49,195 nucleotides of DNA from Bacteroidales bacterium (lineage in GTDB: Bacteria > Bacteroidota > Bacteroidia > Bacteroidales > F082), in the NCBI GenBank assembly GCA_017651645.1, contig JAGCCO010000040.1, positions 1-49,195 on the forward strand, read 5' to 3'. Below are positions 27,308 to 36,978 of the stretch, piece by piece. Under the pieces are notes generated by a model. It searched no databases and had not been told where the DNA came from. It saw nothing but the letters and a program-made list of their open reading frames with translations. The stretch's first letter is position 1. Every line of letters begins with the position of its first letter. Both the position numbers and the translations under genes were made by a program.

Positions 27308-30196
27308 ATGAAACAGATTAAGTCTACCATTTTGATTTTAGCGGTTTTGTTCTCCGCCATTTTGCCATCTTTCGCACAGGATGCGTCCACTCAAGGCACC
27401 GAGTTTTGGGTGTCTTTCATGAGCAACGGGCACAAGTACCATCCACAAGCACCTAATGATGGAAACTGGATCCTCACCCAACTGCTCATCAGTGCAGAAC
27501 GCAATTGCAGCGGCACCATCACCAATCCACAGACAGGCTGGTCAACCTCTTTCAACGTATTAGCCAACAATATAACAACTGTTGAAATTCCTGAAGACCA
27601 AGCCTATGTCGACGGATCCTCGGAACAAGTGTTGAACAAAGGTCTGCAAGTCATCACTGATGACACCGTATCGGTCTTCTGTACCAACATTGCCCACCTC
27701 TCTTTCGATGCCTCATACGTGCTACCTATCCAAAGCCTGGCCGATGATTACATCATCCAGACCTACGACCAGTCACACGCTTCTGGAAGCAGCTTCCAAA
27801 CCAACAATCAGACCAGTGCATTTCTCGTCATGGCTACCGAGGATGGCACCGTTGTCGACATCACACTCACTGCGGACGCATACGGCGGTCATCATGCCAA
27901 CAGTGCATTTTCTGTTGATTTAAACAAAGGACAGGTCTATCAAGTGCGGTCCAACAAAGACTATGACGAACGTGACCTTAGCGGCTCCCGTGTGACTGCA
28001 CGTAACAACAAACCCATTGCGGTCTTCAACGGCAACACCCTGACCTCTGTGCCTACCAATGGCAGCAGCTTCGACCATATCTTCGAACAAGCCATGCCGC
28101 TCCAATCGTGGGGTAAAAAGTTTGTGGTGACCAGCTCGCTTGAGCGCGAACAAGACTACGTGAAAGTCACTTCCGCTTTCGACAATAATGAAATCCGTAA
28201 GAATGGTGAGCTCATTGCCACACTTAGTAACAACGAGTCACACATCTTTCCTTTGAGCAATTCCGAAAAGTCTTGTTTCATCGAATGCACTGGTCCCGCA
28301 GCAGTGTATCTTTACAACACCACCCGTGGCGGCAACTCCATCGGCGACCCATCGGTGGTGTGGATTGCCCCTATCGAACAGCGCATCGACGAAATCACCT
28401 TCTCCACTTTCAATAACCAGAACATCAACATTGACACCCACCACGTCAACATCATCGTCAACAAAAGCGATGTAGGCACCGTGAAGTTAGACGGCAACTT
28501 CATCCCTGCCAACCAATTTGAAGACGTCAACGGTACCAGCAATTACAGCTTCACCCGACAGAACATCATTCATGGCGTCCATCATCTGGAATGCTTCGGA
28601 GGCTTTAACGCCCATGTCTATGGATTCGGAATCGCCAAAGGATATGCCTATCTCGTGGGCTCAAAAGCCATCGACCTCAGCACAAGGGTCAGCATGAACG
28701 AGACCTTCGTCCCGAAAGAAGGCACATACGAGTATTGCCCCGATGCCACCATCACTTTTGAGACAGAAGTCAATATAGAAAACGCCTCCATCTTGTGGGA
28801 TTTTGGCGACGGCATGACGAGCACCCAGAATCCTGTCGACCACACCTACGCGGAGAAACGGGTTTATGAAGTCATACTCACAGCCACCGCCAAAGGGGAA
28901 GGTCCCTTGTCGAACGATGTCTCGCATTACTTTGTCGACACCCGAAAGAAGCTCTTCACCGAAGAAATGGAAGTATGCAAAGGCTTTGTTTACTCTGAAC
29001 ACGGCCTCCATGTCGTCATCACCAACGACACCATCCTCGGAACCGAGATTGACAACACCCTCCATCCCATCTGCAAAGACAGTTTGTTGGTCTATGTCAC
29101 TGCACTACCAGGCTATTATGCTTCCTACAACGATGCCCGTTGCTGGAGAGGTATTCCTGAAACCTACGAAGGATATGGCTTCAACTTTGTGTACGACCAT
29201 CCCGGCATTTATGACCAACAGATCAGCGAGCCCACCCCTGAGGGGTGTGACAGCATCATTGACCTGCACCTTGTCGTCTCCGACCGCATCATCAACCCCG
29301 ACACCATAGTGCAAGTTTTGTGTTCCGAATCCTACACTTGGAATGGCGAGACCTATACCGAAGACGGCATCTATGACCAGACCTTTGTCTCTGTTGCAGG
29401 TTGCGACAGTATTGTCACGTTACATCTTACACTCTCACAGATATTAGAAGGAGGCACCGACACCTTGACCGGCAACTGCTCGGGATTGATGTGGCATGGC
29501 CATTTTTACGACCATCCTGGTTTTTATACCGATACGATACAAAGCTCCTTAGGTTGCGACAGCATCGTTCATCTTTCCATGACCATGCCCTCCCCACCCG
29601 ACCCATCTGAGATATTCCCCATGGATAGCACCATCACCAAGCCGCACTATGTGATTACGAGCACTGAATTCGAGGTCCAACACTATGACTTCTATATCAA
29701 AGACAACATTCCTGGCAACGTATGGGATTCTGTCTCCTGGGTATTGGAAACCGAATGTGACTGGATACTGCAGCCTTTCGGCGAGAAGAACACCTGTTGC
29801 CGAGTCGTCGTACTCAACCGTGTGGAAGACACCGTTTGGCTCAAGGCCAAGGTACATAGCCCCTGCGACCCTGAAGGCAGCATCGAGCGCCGTTTCTGGT
29901 TCCTTTGCTCATTTTATGGAATAGACGACAACAGCTCTTCGACAGACTCATTGACTTTTGACATCATCCCCAACCCCAACAATGGTGAGATGAGTATCAT
30001 CACCAACAATCTGGAAGGATTGATGGATGTAAGGGTTTACAACATGACAGGCCTGCTAATAGACCAGTTCATCTTTTTAGCCACGCCTGACAGTCCTCAC
30101 CATTACAATCTACGCAATTTTCCCAACGGAATATACCTCATGGTTCTCTGTCACCAAGGAACCATCACCTCCAAAAAATTCATCATATCAAAATAA
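27308..30196 (+). CDS. Type IX surface protein with IgGFc-binding-like N-terminal domain, member 2
   Basis: A 962-residue paralog of the preceding gene, collinear over nearly its whole length. Signal peptide 1-23; IgGFc-binding-like region about 27-460 (QGTEFWVSF, SYVLPIQSLADDYIIQTYDQ, VFNGNTLTSVP); PKD-like domain (ILWDFGDGMTS near 497). Four Cys repeats follow, one fewer than the paralog. The Cys-bearing module (DPSEIFPMD) has EPFGEK replaced by QPFGEK and keeps CC. The CTD starts near 884 (IIPNPNNG) and ends KKFIISK. It has its own promoter in the 69-base gap and closes the five-gene array. No enzymatic motif is visible; an adhesive role is inferred. Confidence 0.84.
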   Translation: MKQIKSTILILAVLFSAILPSFAQDASTQGTEFWVSFMSNGHKYHPQAPNDGNWILTQLLISAERNCSGTITNPQTGWSTSFNVLANNITTVEIPEDQAYVDGSSEQVLNKGLQVITDDTVSVFCTNIAHLSFDASYVLPIQSLADDYIIQTYDQSHASGSSFQTNNQTSAFLVMATEDGTVVDITLTADAYGGHHANSAFSVDLNKGQVYQVRSNKDYDERDLSGSRVTARNNKPIAVFNGNTLTSVPTNGSSFDHIFEQAMPLQSWGKKFVVTSSLEREQDYVKVTSAFDNNEIRKNGELIATLSNNESHIFPLSNSEKSCFIECTGPAAVYLYNTTRGGNSIGDPSVVWIAPIEQRIDEITFSTFNNQNINIDTHHVNIIVNKSDVGTVKLDGNFIPANQFEDVNGTSNYSFTRQNIIHGVHHLECFGGFNAHVYGFGIAKGYAYLVGSKAIDLSTRVSMNETFVPKEGTYEYCPDATITFETEVNIENASILWDFGDGMTSTQNPVDHTYAEKRVYEVILTATAKGEGPLSNDVSHYFVDTRKKLFTEEMEVCKGFVYSEHGLHVVITNDTILGTEIDNTLHPICKDSLLVYVTALPGYYASYNDARCWRGIPETYEGYGFNFVYDHPGIYDQQISEPTPEGCDSIIDLHLVVSDRIINPDTIVQVLCSESYTWNGETYTEDGIYDQTFVSVAGCDSIVTLHLTLSQILEGGTDTLTGNCSGLMWHGHFYDHPGFYTDTIQSSLGCDSIVHLSMTMPSPPDPSEIFPMDSTITKPHYVITSTEFEVQHYDFYIKDNIPGNVWDSVSWVLETECDWILQPFGEKNTCCRVVVLNRVEDTVWLKAKVHSPCDPEGSIERRFWFLCSFYGIDDNSSSTDSLTFDIIPNPNNGEMSIITNNLEGLMDVRVYNMTGLLIDQFIFLATPDSPHHYNLRNFPNGIYLMVLCHQGTITSKKFIISK

Positions 30197-30237
30197 TATT
30201 CAAGCCATTACAATAAACAGCAAAAAAAATCGTTCGC

Positions 30238-30271
30238 TTTGTCGAACGTAAAGAGTAAATCCTTACATTTG
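30238..30271 (+). promoter_or_regulatory. Promoter for lipoprotein-barrel-protease operon, with overlapping hairpin
   Basis: TTTG at 30238-30241 and TACATTTG at 30264-30271 are 22 bases apart; the leader to 30321 is about 45 bases. The -33 box lies inside a small inverted repeat, CGTTCG (30231-30236) with CGAACG (30243-30248), which could be an operator or a chance hairpin. Confidence 0.6.
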
Positions 30272-30320
30272 CCAGATTATTTTTTCATATCAAAAGAACC
30301 TCATCCATAGCCATAAGACG

Positions 30321-31163
30321 ATGAAGAAACACCTATTCAGAACACTGGTTTTCATTTGCGGGCTCGCGCTTTTCAGCTCCTGTATGAAAGACGACCCAAA
30401 GAACAACGAGACCGTATACTACGCTTACCAGCAGATTCCGAACATCAATGAATTCATGCCTCAAACACTATTGAATGCTTTCAGCAACTATCTTTATTAT
30501 GGAGATGAACCGCCCAAGATCGAAGGTTCCTTCGTCGTTGATAACATTTGGATCACTGACGCCATTTTGTCTCCGGGCAGTCCTTGGATGGCACCCATCA
30601 CCTCTATCCCCACACCCCAGTATTTCGAATTCTACGAACAGCACAAAGGCATCGCCAAGCTGAACTTCAAATATCCCAAAGGAACACCATCAGATTACAC
30701 CTATTTTGTGGAGCGTTCCGATCCCGACTCAACTTACGCGGTTGTCACTGCCGATCCCGAATTCTTTATCAACGACACTATTGCCCCTTCCTATTTCAAA
30801 AACGACAACTATAAGAAGGAGGACTTCAACACGGTCTATATCATGGGAAACGACCCTTACTTCACAGTCTACTATTATGAAATCCGCGACATCAAATCGA
30901 AGGCCCAGCCGCTCAATGCTGTCATCTTCTCAGGCAGAATGGACAAGGAAATCACGGTAGTGAACGACACGGTCAACCAAGTCACCGATACCGTTGTAAA
31001 ACCCGTCATCAAAGACCTCAAGTGGTGTATCGAGACCATGAAATACTATAAGGAGGGTACCAGCATCTCGCAAATTATCTCTCTTGGATTCCTTCCTTCA
31101 AAAGGCGATGCGATGATCCTCAAAAACGAGGGCGTTGTCCATACAGGTGAATTTCACGAATAA
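30321..31163 (+). CDS. Lipoprotein of unknown function
   Basis: A 280-residue protein with a lipoprotein signal (Cys21 in LFSSC). The mature part is rich in aromatic residues and Pro, with no family I can name. YYAYQQIPNINEFMPQ near the start and a C-terminal LKNEGVVHTGEFHE are distinctive. It begins an apparent operon with a PorT-like barrel gene (24-base gap) and the third C25 protease (21-base gap after that), under the promoter at 30238. Envelope location is predicted; a role connected with protease or cargo display is suggested only by the gene order. Confidence 0.72.
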   Translation: MKKHLFRTLVFICGLALFSSCMKDDPKNNETVYYAYQQIPNINEFMPQTLLNAFSNYLYYGDEPPKIEGSFVVDNIWITDAILSPGSPWMAPITSIPTPQYFEFYEQHKGIAKLNFKYPKGTPSDYTYFVERSDPDSTYAVVTADPEFFINDTIAPSYFKNDNYKKEDFNTVYIMGNDPYFTVYYYEIRDIKSKAQPLNAVIFSGRMDKEITVVNDTVNQVTDTVVKPVIKDLKWCIETMKYYKEGTSISQIISLGFLPSKGDAMILKNEGVVHTGEFHE

Positions 31164-31187
31164 CAACAAGCCAAGACCATTAGCAGA

Positions 31188-32066
31188 ATGAAAAAGTCAA
31201 CAAGCATATTCCTATTAGTCCTTCTTCTCATCAGCAGTGCGGCTCAAGCACAATTCAAAAAGCCGTTACAATCTGCCAGCAGCAAGGTGAATTCGATGGA
31301 AGCCAGATACAACATTGGCCTCATCGGCGGCGTCACTTCAACCTATTGGTTCCACTTTGGCGGGACAAAAACGAAATACCAAGAGCCTTTCAATTTCGGT
31401 ATCGTTGGTGGCCTATCCGTCGAACGTATGATGAACCCCAACCTTTCTTTAGGCATTCAAGGACTTTACGCCATGCGCAACTTACAGATCAATTACGAAG
31501 TGTTGAACTTTCCAATAGCCCTCAACGAAAGCAAGGATTTCTACCGCCAGCTTGACATCAATTTTCAGGAAGTCAACATACAAGTGCCGCTGACCTACTA
31601 TCTCTCCAAGAGCAGTATCAGACCCTACGTTTTTGTCGCGCCACATGTCAGCATCCCCCTTTCAGGAAAAATGATCTGGCAGAAAAAAGAAATCCTGAAC
31701 TACGGCACTGCCGACCAGCACTATAGCGAAACAGGTGCCACCGTTGATACGGTTGAGATGAACGCCCAAAACACAAGACAATGGAATATTGGATTAGTTG
31801 CCGGTGTCGGTGTGATGTTCAAACTCAACATGAACAACTATTATTTCCTTATCAAAGCTGACATCTCAGCCCACGCAGACGTCATCAACTCGTTCACCAA
31901 AGAGGAAATCCATGGCGAATCGCAGAATGTCGTTGGCGCAGGTTACATCGACCCCTATCTGTTGGGTACGAGATTCAACACCGATGCCACCGCAAAAATC
32001 ACCTTCATGTTCCCCTTGAAGAAGCAACTGCAAGGCGCGTGCATACGGTGGGGAGAGTATGATTAA
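31188..32066 (+). CDS. PorT-like outer-membrane beta-barrel protein
   Basis: A 292-residue protein with a signal peptide (1-21, cut after AQA). Alternating strand patterns follow: YNIGLIGGVTSTYWF, FNFGIVGGLSVERMM, LSLGIQGLYAMRNLQINY, VNIQVPLTYYLSK, IRPYVFVAPHVSIPL, WNIGLVAGVGVMFKLNM. These are typical of the eight-stranded outer-membrane barrel family that includes PorT. PorT itself is needed for gingipain secretion in Porphyromonas, but this fold is common in Bacteroidetes and I cannot assign PorT function. Placement between a lipoprotein and a C25 protease, with gaps of 24 and 21 bases, makes an envelope role alongside the protease plausible. Confidence 0.75.
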   Translation: MKKSTSIFLLVLLLISSAAQAQFKKPLQSASSKVNSMEARYNIGLIGGVTSTYWFHFGGTKTKYQEPFNFGIVGGLSVERMMNPNLSLGIQGLYAMRNLQINYEVLNFPIALNESKDFYRQLDINFQEVNIQVPLTYYLSKSSIRPYVFVAPHVSIPLSGKMIWQKKEILNYGTADQHYSETGATVDTVEMNAQNTRQWNIGLVAGVGVMFKLNMNNYYFLIKADISAHADVINSFTKEEIHGESQNVVGAGYIDPYLLGTRFNTDATAKITFMFPLKKQLQGACIRWGEYD

Positions 32067-32087
32067 TCTCTTATAAATCACAATACT

Positions 32088-35000
32088 ATGAAGAAAAGTT
32101 TACTAACCGTTTTAGCCATCATGCTTGCTTTGACGGGCAGCATTGCTATGGCACAAACCTTCAATTATCCCGTCAAAGGGAAGCAAGGCTTTGCCTTGAC
32201 ACAGAAGACCCGCGACGGACTGCACATCAGCTACAACCTTGGGCAGATGTCGTTGAGCCAACTCAACTACCGTGGCGAGGAAATGTCGGAGATCACCATC
32301 TCTGCCATCGCTCTTCCCAACAACGCAGGCTGTCCCAACCTGCCCACCGAGAGCCGTATGATAGCCATCCCGCAAGGCGCCACTGCCACGCTCAACGTGG
32401 TGCATTTTGACAAAGAAGTCATTCATAACATTAATATCGCACCTGCGCTCCGCATCCAAGCTGAGAGCGAAGAGCCCGATATGAACTATGTGAAAGACAT
32501 GACCGTCTACAGCAAAAATGCCTACTACCCCGCCGAGCCTTTCGTCATGGGTAGCTCCTACATCCGTGGCGTTGAGTCAGTTACGGTGGCCATCACCCCC
32601 TTCCAGTACAACCCTGTCACCAAAGACCTAATCGTCTATACCAACGTCGAGCTTGCCATCACTTTTGAAGGCGGCAATGGCCATTTCGGCGAAGACCGTC
32701 TGCGTTCCCCTTACTGGGATCCGATCCTGGCAGCCGAGTTGATGAATTACGATCAGCTACCTGTCATCGACTACGAGGCTCGAATGCAGGAATGGCTCCG
32801 TGATGACAAAGATGGTGCAGAGTATCTCATCATCACGCCCAACAACGACGCTTGGGCCGAATATGCCAACCAACTGAAGGAATACCGCACCCGCCAAGGC
32901 ATCATCACCGAAGTCTATCGCCTAGATGAAATGCCCGCCACCTCCACTGCACAAATGAAGAGCTGGTTCCACAATGCCTACAACACCTGGGAGATTGCAC
33001 CTGTGGCCATTTGTTTGCTTGGTGACCATGGCAACAACATGGGTCAATACATTCCTGCTGAGACTGTCAGTCATCCCTCAAACGGCAGCTGCATCACCGA
33101 TAATCGCTACGCCGATGTGGTCGGCAACGACAACCTGCCCGACATGGTGTTCTCGCGCCTGATTGCCGAGACACCCGCCCAGCTGCCCGTCTTCGTCGGC
33201 AAACAGCTCGAATACGAGTACACCAACCCCAACATGGATCCGGCTTTCTACAACCGCCCCATCACTGCATTGGGTTGGCAGACCGAGCGTTGGTTCCAAA
33301 TCTGCTCTGAGGTGTTCGGTGGTTACATGCGTAACCACGGTTATGACACCAACCGTATCAACTGCATCTACCAAGGCCAACCGGGCAACATCTGGTCGAG
33401 CAACCAAAACACCTCGATGGTGGTCAACTACTTCGGTCCCAACGGTGTTGGGTATATCCCACAGACCCCGAGCGAATTGGGAGACTGGAACAACGGCACG
33501 CCCGAACTCGTGGTGCAAGCCGTCAACGAAGGCTCGTTCTGGCTGCAGCACCGCGACCATGGCTTGGAGACAGGTTGGGGCGAACCCGCCGTGCGCAATA
33601 GCCACGTCTACCAGATGAACAACGTAGGCAAGATGCCTTTCGTCATGTCCATCAACTGCCTCACGGGCAAATTCAACTACAACCAAGACTGCTTCGCCGA
33701 AGCCTGGATGCGTCGTACCTACAACGGTGAGAACGCTGGTGCCGTCGGTGTGCTCTGCCCCACTGAGACGTCTTACTCCTTCGTCAACGACGCCTACGTC
33801 TGGGGTGTCTATGACCTCTTCGACGGCGACTTCATGCCCACCTACGGTCCCTATGCCGCCAATACAGGCAACTGGATGCCTGCCTTCGGTAACGTGGCTG
33901 GCAAGTACTTCCTAGCCCAGAGCAACTGGCCTTACAACACGGACAGCAAGGACATCACCTACACCATGTTCACTGCCCACTGCGATGCCTTCCTGCGTGT
34001 CTATACCCAGGTGCCTCAAGAGATGGAAGTGGTACATCCCGAGGTGGTCATCGCCGGTCTTGGCGAAGTCACCATCACTGCTCCTGAAGGCTGTATGATC
34101 AGCTTGGTGAAAGAAGACCTCGAAGGTGGATGGGAAATCCTCGCCGTGGCCGAAGCCACAGGCGACCCGCAAACGATTGAATTTGTCCCTCAAGTGCCTC
34201 CGACCGAGATCAACCTCGTGGTGACCGGACAGAACTACCTGCGCTATGAAGCCGTCATGGGCGTCATCCCTGCCGATGGCCCGTATGTCGTCTTCGACAG
34301 CAAAATCATCCACGACCAGAACAACAATCAGCAGCTCGACTTTGGCGAGACCATCGACCTTGACATCACCCTGAAGAATGTAGGCAGTGAGGCTATGCAA
34401 GCCTTCGAGGCCGTGTTGGAGACCGAGTCGGAATATATCACCATCACCAACGGCACTGCACAGTTTGAGAACCTAGACCCCAATGCCACACAGACCGTCG
34501 CCAATGCCTTCTCGTTCGCCGTGGCCAACAACGTGCCCGACAACACGAGTAACCGCTTCACCATCACGGTGACCAATGGTGACGACGTCTACGTCAGCAA
34601 TCTCGCCATGAAAGCCTACGCTCCCGCCTTAGATCTCGGCAGCATGAGCATCACCGAGGTGAATGGCAACGGCAACGGCCGACTCGATGCGGGCGAGACA
34701 GCTAAGCTCAGCTTCCCGATTGAGAACAAGGGCCACGCCGATGCTGCCACCACCATGGCTGAACTGCAGATGCTGTCGCCTTACATCATCGTGGAAGAAG
34801 GTACCGTCTTCTTCGACAATGTCAACGCGGGTGCTACCCAGACTGCAGTCTACAACATCAGCATCGACGAGAACGCGCCCATCGGTTACATCTGCCCCAT
34901 TGCCATCAACGTGACATCGGGACAATACAATGCCGTAAAAGACTATGTCGCCAAAGTCGGCCTTATCGTCGAAGACTTCGAACTCAACGAGTTTGGCGAA

Positions 35001-36956
35001 GAATGGCTCAACGACGCCGGTCGTCCCTGGACCTTTGTCAGTGACAACCCGTACGAAGGCAACTACTGTGTGAAGAGTGGTGGCTCAGGCATCAGCAACG
35101 TCACCTCCAACCTCATCTTGAGCCACGAGGCAGGCTCGAACGACAGCATCTCCTTCTATTATAAGGTTTCATCAGAGAGTGGCTACGACAAGTTGCACTT
35201 CTATATCGACAACCAAGAGATGGGCACATGGTCAGGCAACATCGGCTGGACCAAGGCCATCTACCCCGTCACTGCAGGAAGACACACCTATAAATGGGCC
35301 TATACCAAAGACGGCAGCGTTAATAACGGTAGCGACTGCGGCTGGATCGACTACATCGGACTGCCCGCCGAGCGCGTCATGGCCGGCACCGCCGGCCACG
35401 ACGTGACCGTCTGCGAAGGCAACGACGCACAAATCGTGGGCTACGCCATCCACTACGACAACCTGACTTGGACCACCTCAGGCGACGGCACCTTCGACGA
35501 TGCCACCATCGCTACCCCGATTTACACGCCTGGTACTCAAGACATTGCCAACCATCAGGCCACACTGACTCTCACCATCATTGGCGAAGACGAGACAATC
35601 ACAGACGACATGACGGTGATTATCGTGGAAAAGGCAGTGATTACTCCCGCTCTTGTAGGAGAAACCCATTGTGCCGTCAACGAGCCGCAAACGATTGCCG
35701 TTGATATCACTGGCGACTATGTCTCATTCCAATGGCTGACTTCAGGCGATGGCGAATTTGAAGATGCAACAGCATTAGAGACCACCTACACACCTGGCCT
35801 TCAAGATATTGCCAATGGCGTTTCCTTGACCGCCTTTGCCGTTACTCCTGGCTGTGGTTCAGTCACCTACGACTATCCGTTTGAGATGAACCCGATGCCT
35901 GAAATGACTTTGGCTACTGAATCCATTACGGTTTGTCAAGGCGAAAATGCCGTGATGAACTTCACTCTTGACGGTTATACGCCTAACGGCATACCCACAT
36001 CACCTGATTTCACCGTCTTTATCAACGGCGAGCGTTACGAACTCACTCAAAACACTACTTCCATCGACTTTGGTGTTCTTGAAGTTGGCGAACATGTCTA
36101 TAACATCACGAGCATAGCCAACCGTCCTGGATGTAATGTCGTTTTTGACGAAGGCGAGTTCACCTTCACCGTCAAAGTGAATGCAGCACCGACCATGACC
36201 ATCAGCGAAGTGCCTGAAAGCCTCTGCGAAGGCGAGAGCGTTATCATTGAGTTCAACTTCTCGGGCACAGCTCCATTCTCCGTAGAAGCCACAGGCATGG
36301 ATAACTTCATGACTGAAGGTAATGACTATACTATGACACTTACACCCACATCCGATGTCAACGTTACCTTTACTAAGGTGACCGATGCTAACGGCTGCGA
36401 AACCACCTTCGAGCAAGCCGTCAACATAGTGGTGAATCCTATGGTTGCCCAGCCCGAAATCAGCGGCGATGCCGACTTGGATGTACGCCTCACTCCTACC
36501 ACGACTTACACCATCGCCAACGATGTAATGGTCGGCTTCAGCATCGAACCTGAAGGGGCCGGAACGTTGGTTCCTGCCAACGACGGTAAGACGGTGGTTG
36601 TCACCTGGAGCGAAACCTACAAAGGTGAAGTCGTTATGACCGCTGTGCCTACTGTCGCTGAATGCAACAACGGCAACGGCACATTGAACATCACCGTGAA
36701 GAACTCTACCGATGTGAACGAGTATGGTGTGAAAGCCAACCTCTACCCCAACCCGACCAACGGCAATGTCACTATCGAAGCTGAAGGCATGCAACGCCTC
36801 ACCGTGGTGAACGAGCTCGGTCAGGTGGTCTACGATGCAGAGGTGAGCAGCGACACTGAGACCCTCAACATGAGCCCATTCGGTGCAGGTGTATACATGA
36901 TCCGCATCTACACGGAGAACGGCATGGGGATCAAGCGCGTGAGCGTCATCCGTTAA
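32088..36956 (+). CDS. Gingipain-like C25 protease with multiple Ig-like domains and type IX sorting domain
   Basis: A 1622-residue secreted cysteine protease, the largest of three. Signal peptide 1-22; propeptide to about 225; catalytic domain about 242-635. The dyad is His491 (HRDHG) and Cys524 (INCLTG), 33 residues apart. Two CARDB-like domains have QQLDFGET near 745 and GNGRLDAGE near 863. A cleaved-adhesin-like domain (about 961-1096) is followed by two SGDG domains (WTTSGDGTF, WLTSGDGEF) and two further Ig-like domains (about 1270-1450). The C-terminal linker (DVRLTPTTTY, VTWSETYKGE) matches the 9092 protease, as does the CTD (about 1552-1622, LYPNPTNG). It lacks the GCDS Cys repeats. 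The first two thirds are closely similar to the 9092 protein, so the two probably arose by duplication on either side of the array. Confidence 0.93.
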   Translation: MKKSLLTVLAIMLALTGSIAMAQTFNYPVKGKQGFALTQKTRDGLHISYNLGQMSLSQLNYRGEEMSEITISAIALPNNAGCPNLPTESRMIAIPQGATATLNVVHFDKEVIHNINIAPALRIQAESEEPDMNYVKDMTVYSKNAYYPAEPFVMGSSYIRGVESVTVAITPFQYNPVTKDLIVYTNVELAITFEGGNGHFGEDRLRSPYWDPILAAELMNYDQLPVIDYEARMQEWLRDDKDGAEYLIITPNNDAWAEYANQLKEYRTRQGIITEVYRLDEMPATSTAQMKSWFHNAYNTWEIAPVAICLLGDHGNNMGQYIPAETVSHPSNGSCITDNRYADVVGNDNLPDMVFSRLIAETPAQLPVFVGKQLEYEYTNPNMDPAFYNRPITALGWQTERWFQICSEVFGGYMRNHGYDTNRINCIYQGQPGNIWSSNQNTSMVVNYFGPNGVGYIPQTPSELGDWNNGTPELVVQAVNEGSFWLQHRDHGLETGWGEPAVRNSHVYQMNNVGKMPFVMSINCLTGKFNYNQDCFAEAWMRRTYNGENAGAVGVLCPTETSYSFVNDAYVWGVYDLFDGDFMPTYGPYAANTGNWMPAFGNVAGKYFLAQSNWPYNTDSKDITYTMFTAHCDAFLRVYTQVPQEMEVVHPEVVIAGLGEVTITAPEGCMISLVKEDLEGGWEILAVAEATGDPQTIEFVPQVPPTEINLVVTGQNYLRYEAVMGVIPADGPYVVFDSKIIHDQNNNQQLDFGETIDLDITLKNVGSEAMQAFEAVLETESEYITITNGTAQFENLDPNATQTVANAFSFAVANNVPDNTSNRFTITVTNGDDVYVSNLAMKAYAPALDLGSMSITEVNGNGNGRLDAGETAKLSFPIENKGHADAATTMAELQMLSPYIIVEEGTVFFDNVNAGATQTAVYNISIDENAPIGYICPIAINVTSGQYNAVKDYVAKVGLIVEDFELNEFGEEWLNDAGRPWTFVSDNPYEGNYCVKSGGSGISNVTSNLILSHEAGSNDSISFYYKVSSESGYDKLHFYIDNQEMGTWSGNIGWTKAIYPVTAGRHTYKWAYTKDGSVNNGSDCGWIDYIGLPAERVMAGTAGHDVTVCEGNDAQIVGYAIHYDNLTWTTSGDGTFDDATIATPIYTPGTQDIANHQATLTLTIIGEDETITDDMTVIIVEKAVITPALVGETHCAVNEPQTIAVDITGDYVSFQWLTSGDGEFEDATALETTYTPGLQDIANGVSLTAFAVTPGCGSVTYDYPFEMNPMPEMTLATESITVCQGENAVMNFTLDGYTPNGIPTSPDFTVFINGERYELTQNTTSIDFGVLEVGEHVYNITSIANRPGCNVVFDEGEFTFTVKVNAAPTMTISEVPESLCEGESVIIEFNFSGTAPFSVEATGMDNFMTEGNDYTMTLTPTSDVNVTFTKVTDANGCETTFEQAVNIVVNPMVAQPEISGDADLDVRLTPTTTYTIANDVMVGFSIEPEGAGTLVPANDGKTVVVTWSETYKGEVVMTAVPTVAECNNGNGTLNITVKNSTDVNEYGVKANLYPNPTNGNVTIEAEGMQRLTVVNELGQVVYDAEVSSDTETLNMSPFGAGVYMIRIYTENGMGIKRVSVIR

Positions 36957-36978
36957 TCGATTAACCCCATACAACAGA

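Noticed and set aside
13936..30196. CRISPR-like periodicity of the repeated motif encoding GCDS
   Set aside because: The spacing is that of protein repeats (about 40 codons) within open frames; repeat and spacer both diverge as coding sequence.
30231..30248. CGTTCG/CGAACG hairpin before the lipoprotein operon as a terminator for the array
   Set aside because: The adjacent run of A lies on the plus strand before the stem, so it would work only for a minus-strand transcript, and none is seen. It is more likely chance, or an operator over the -33 box.
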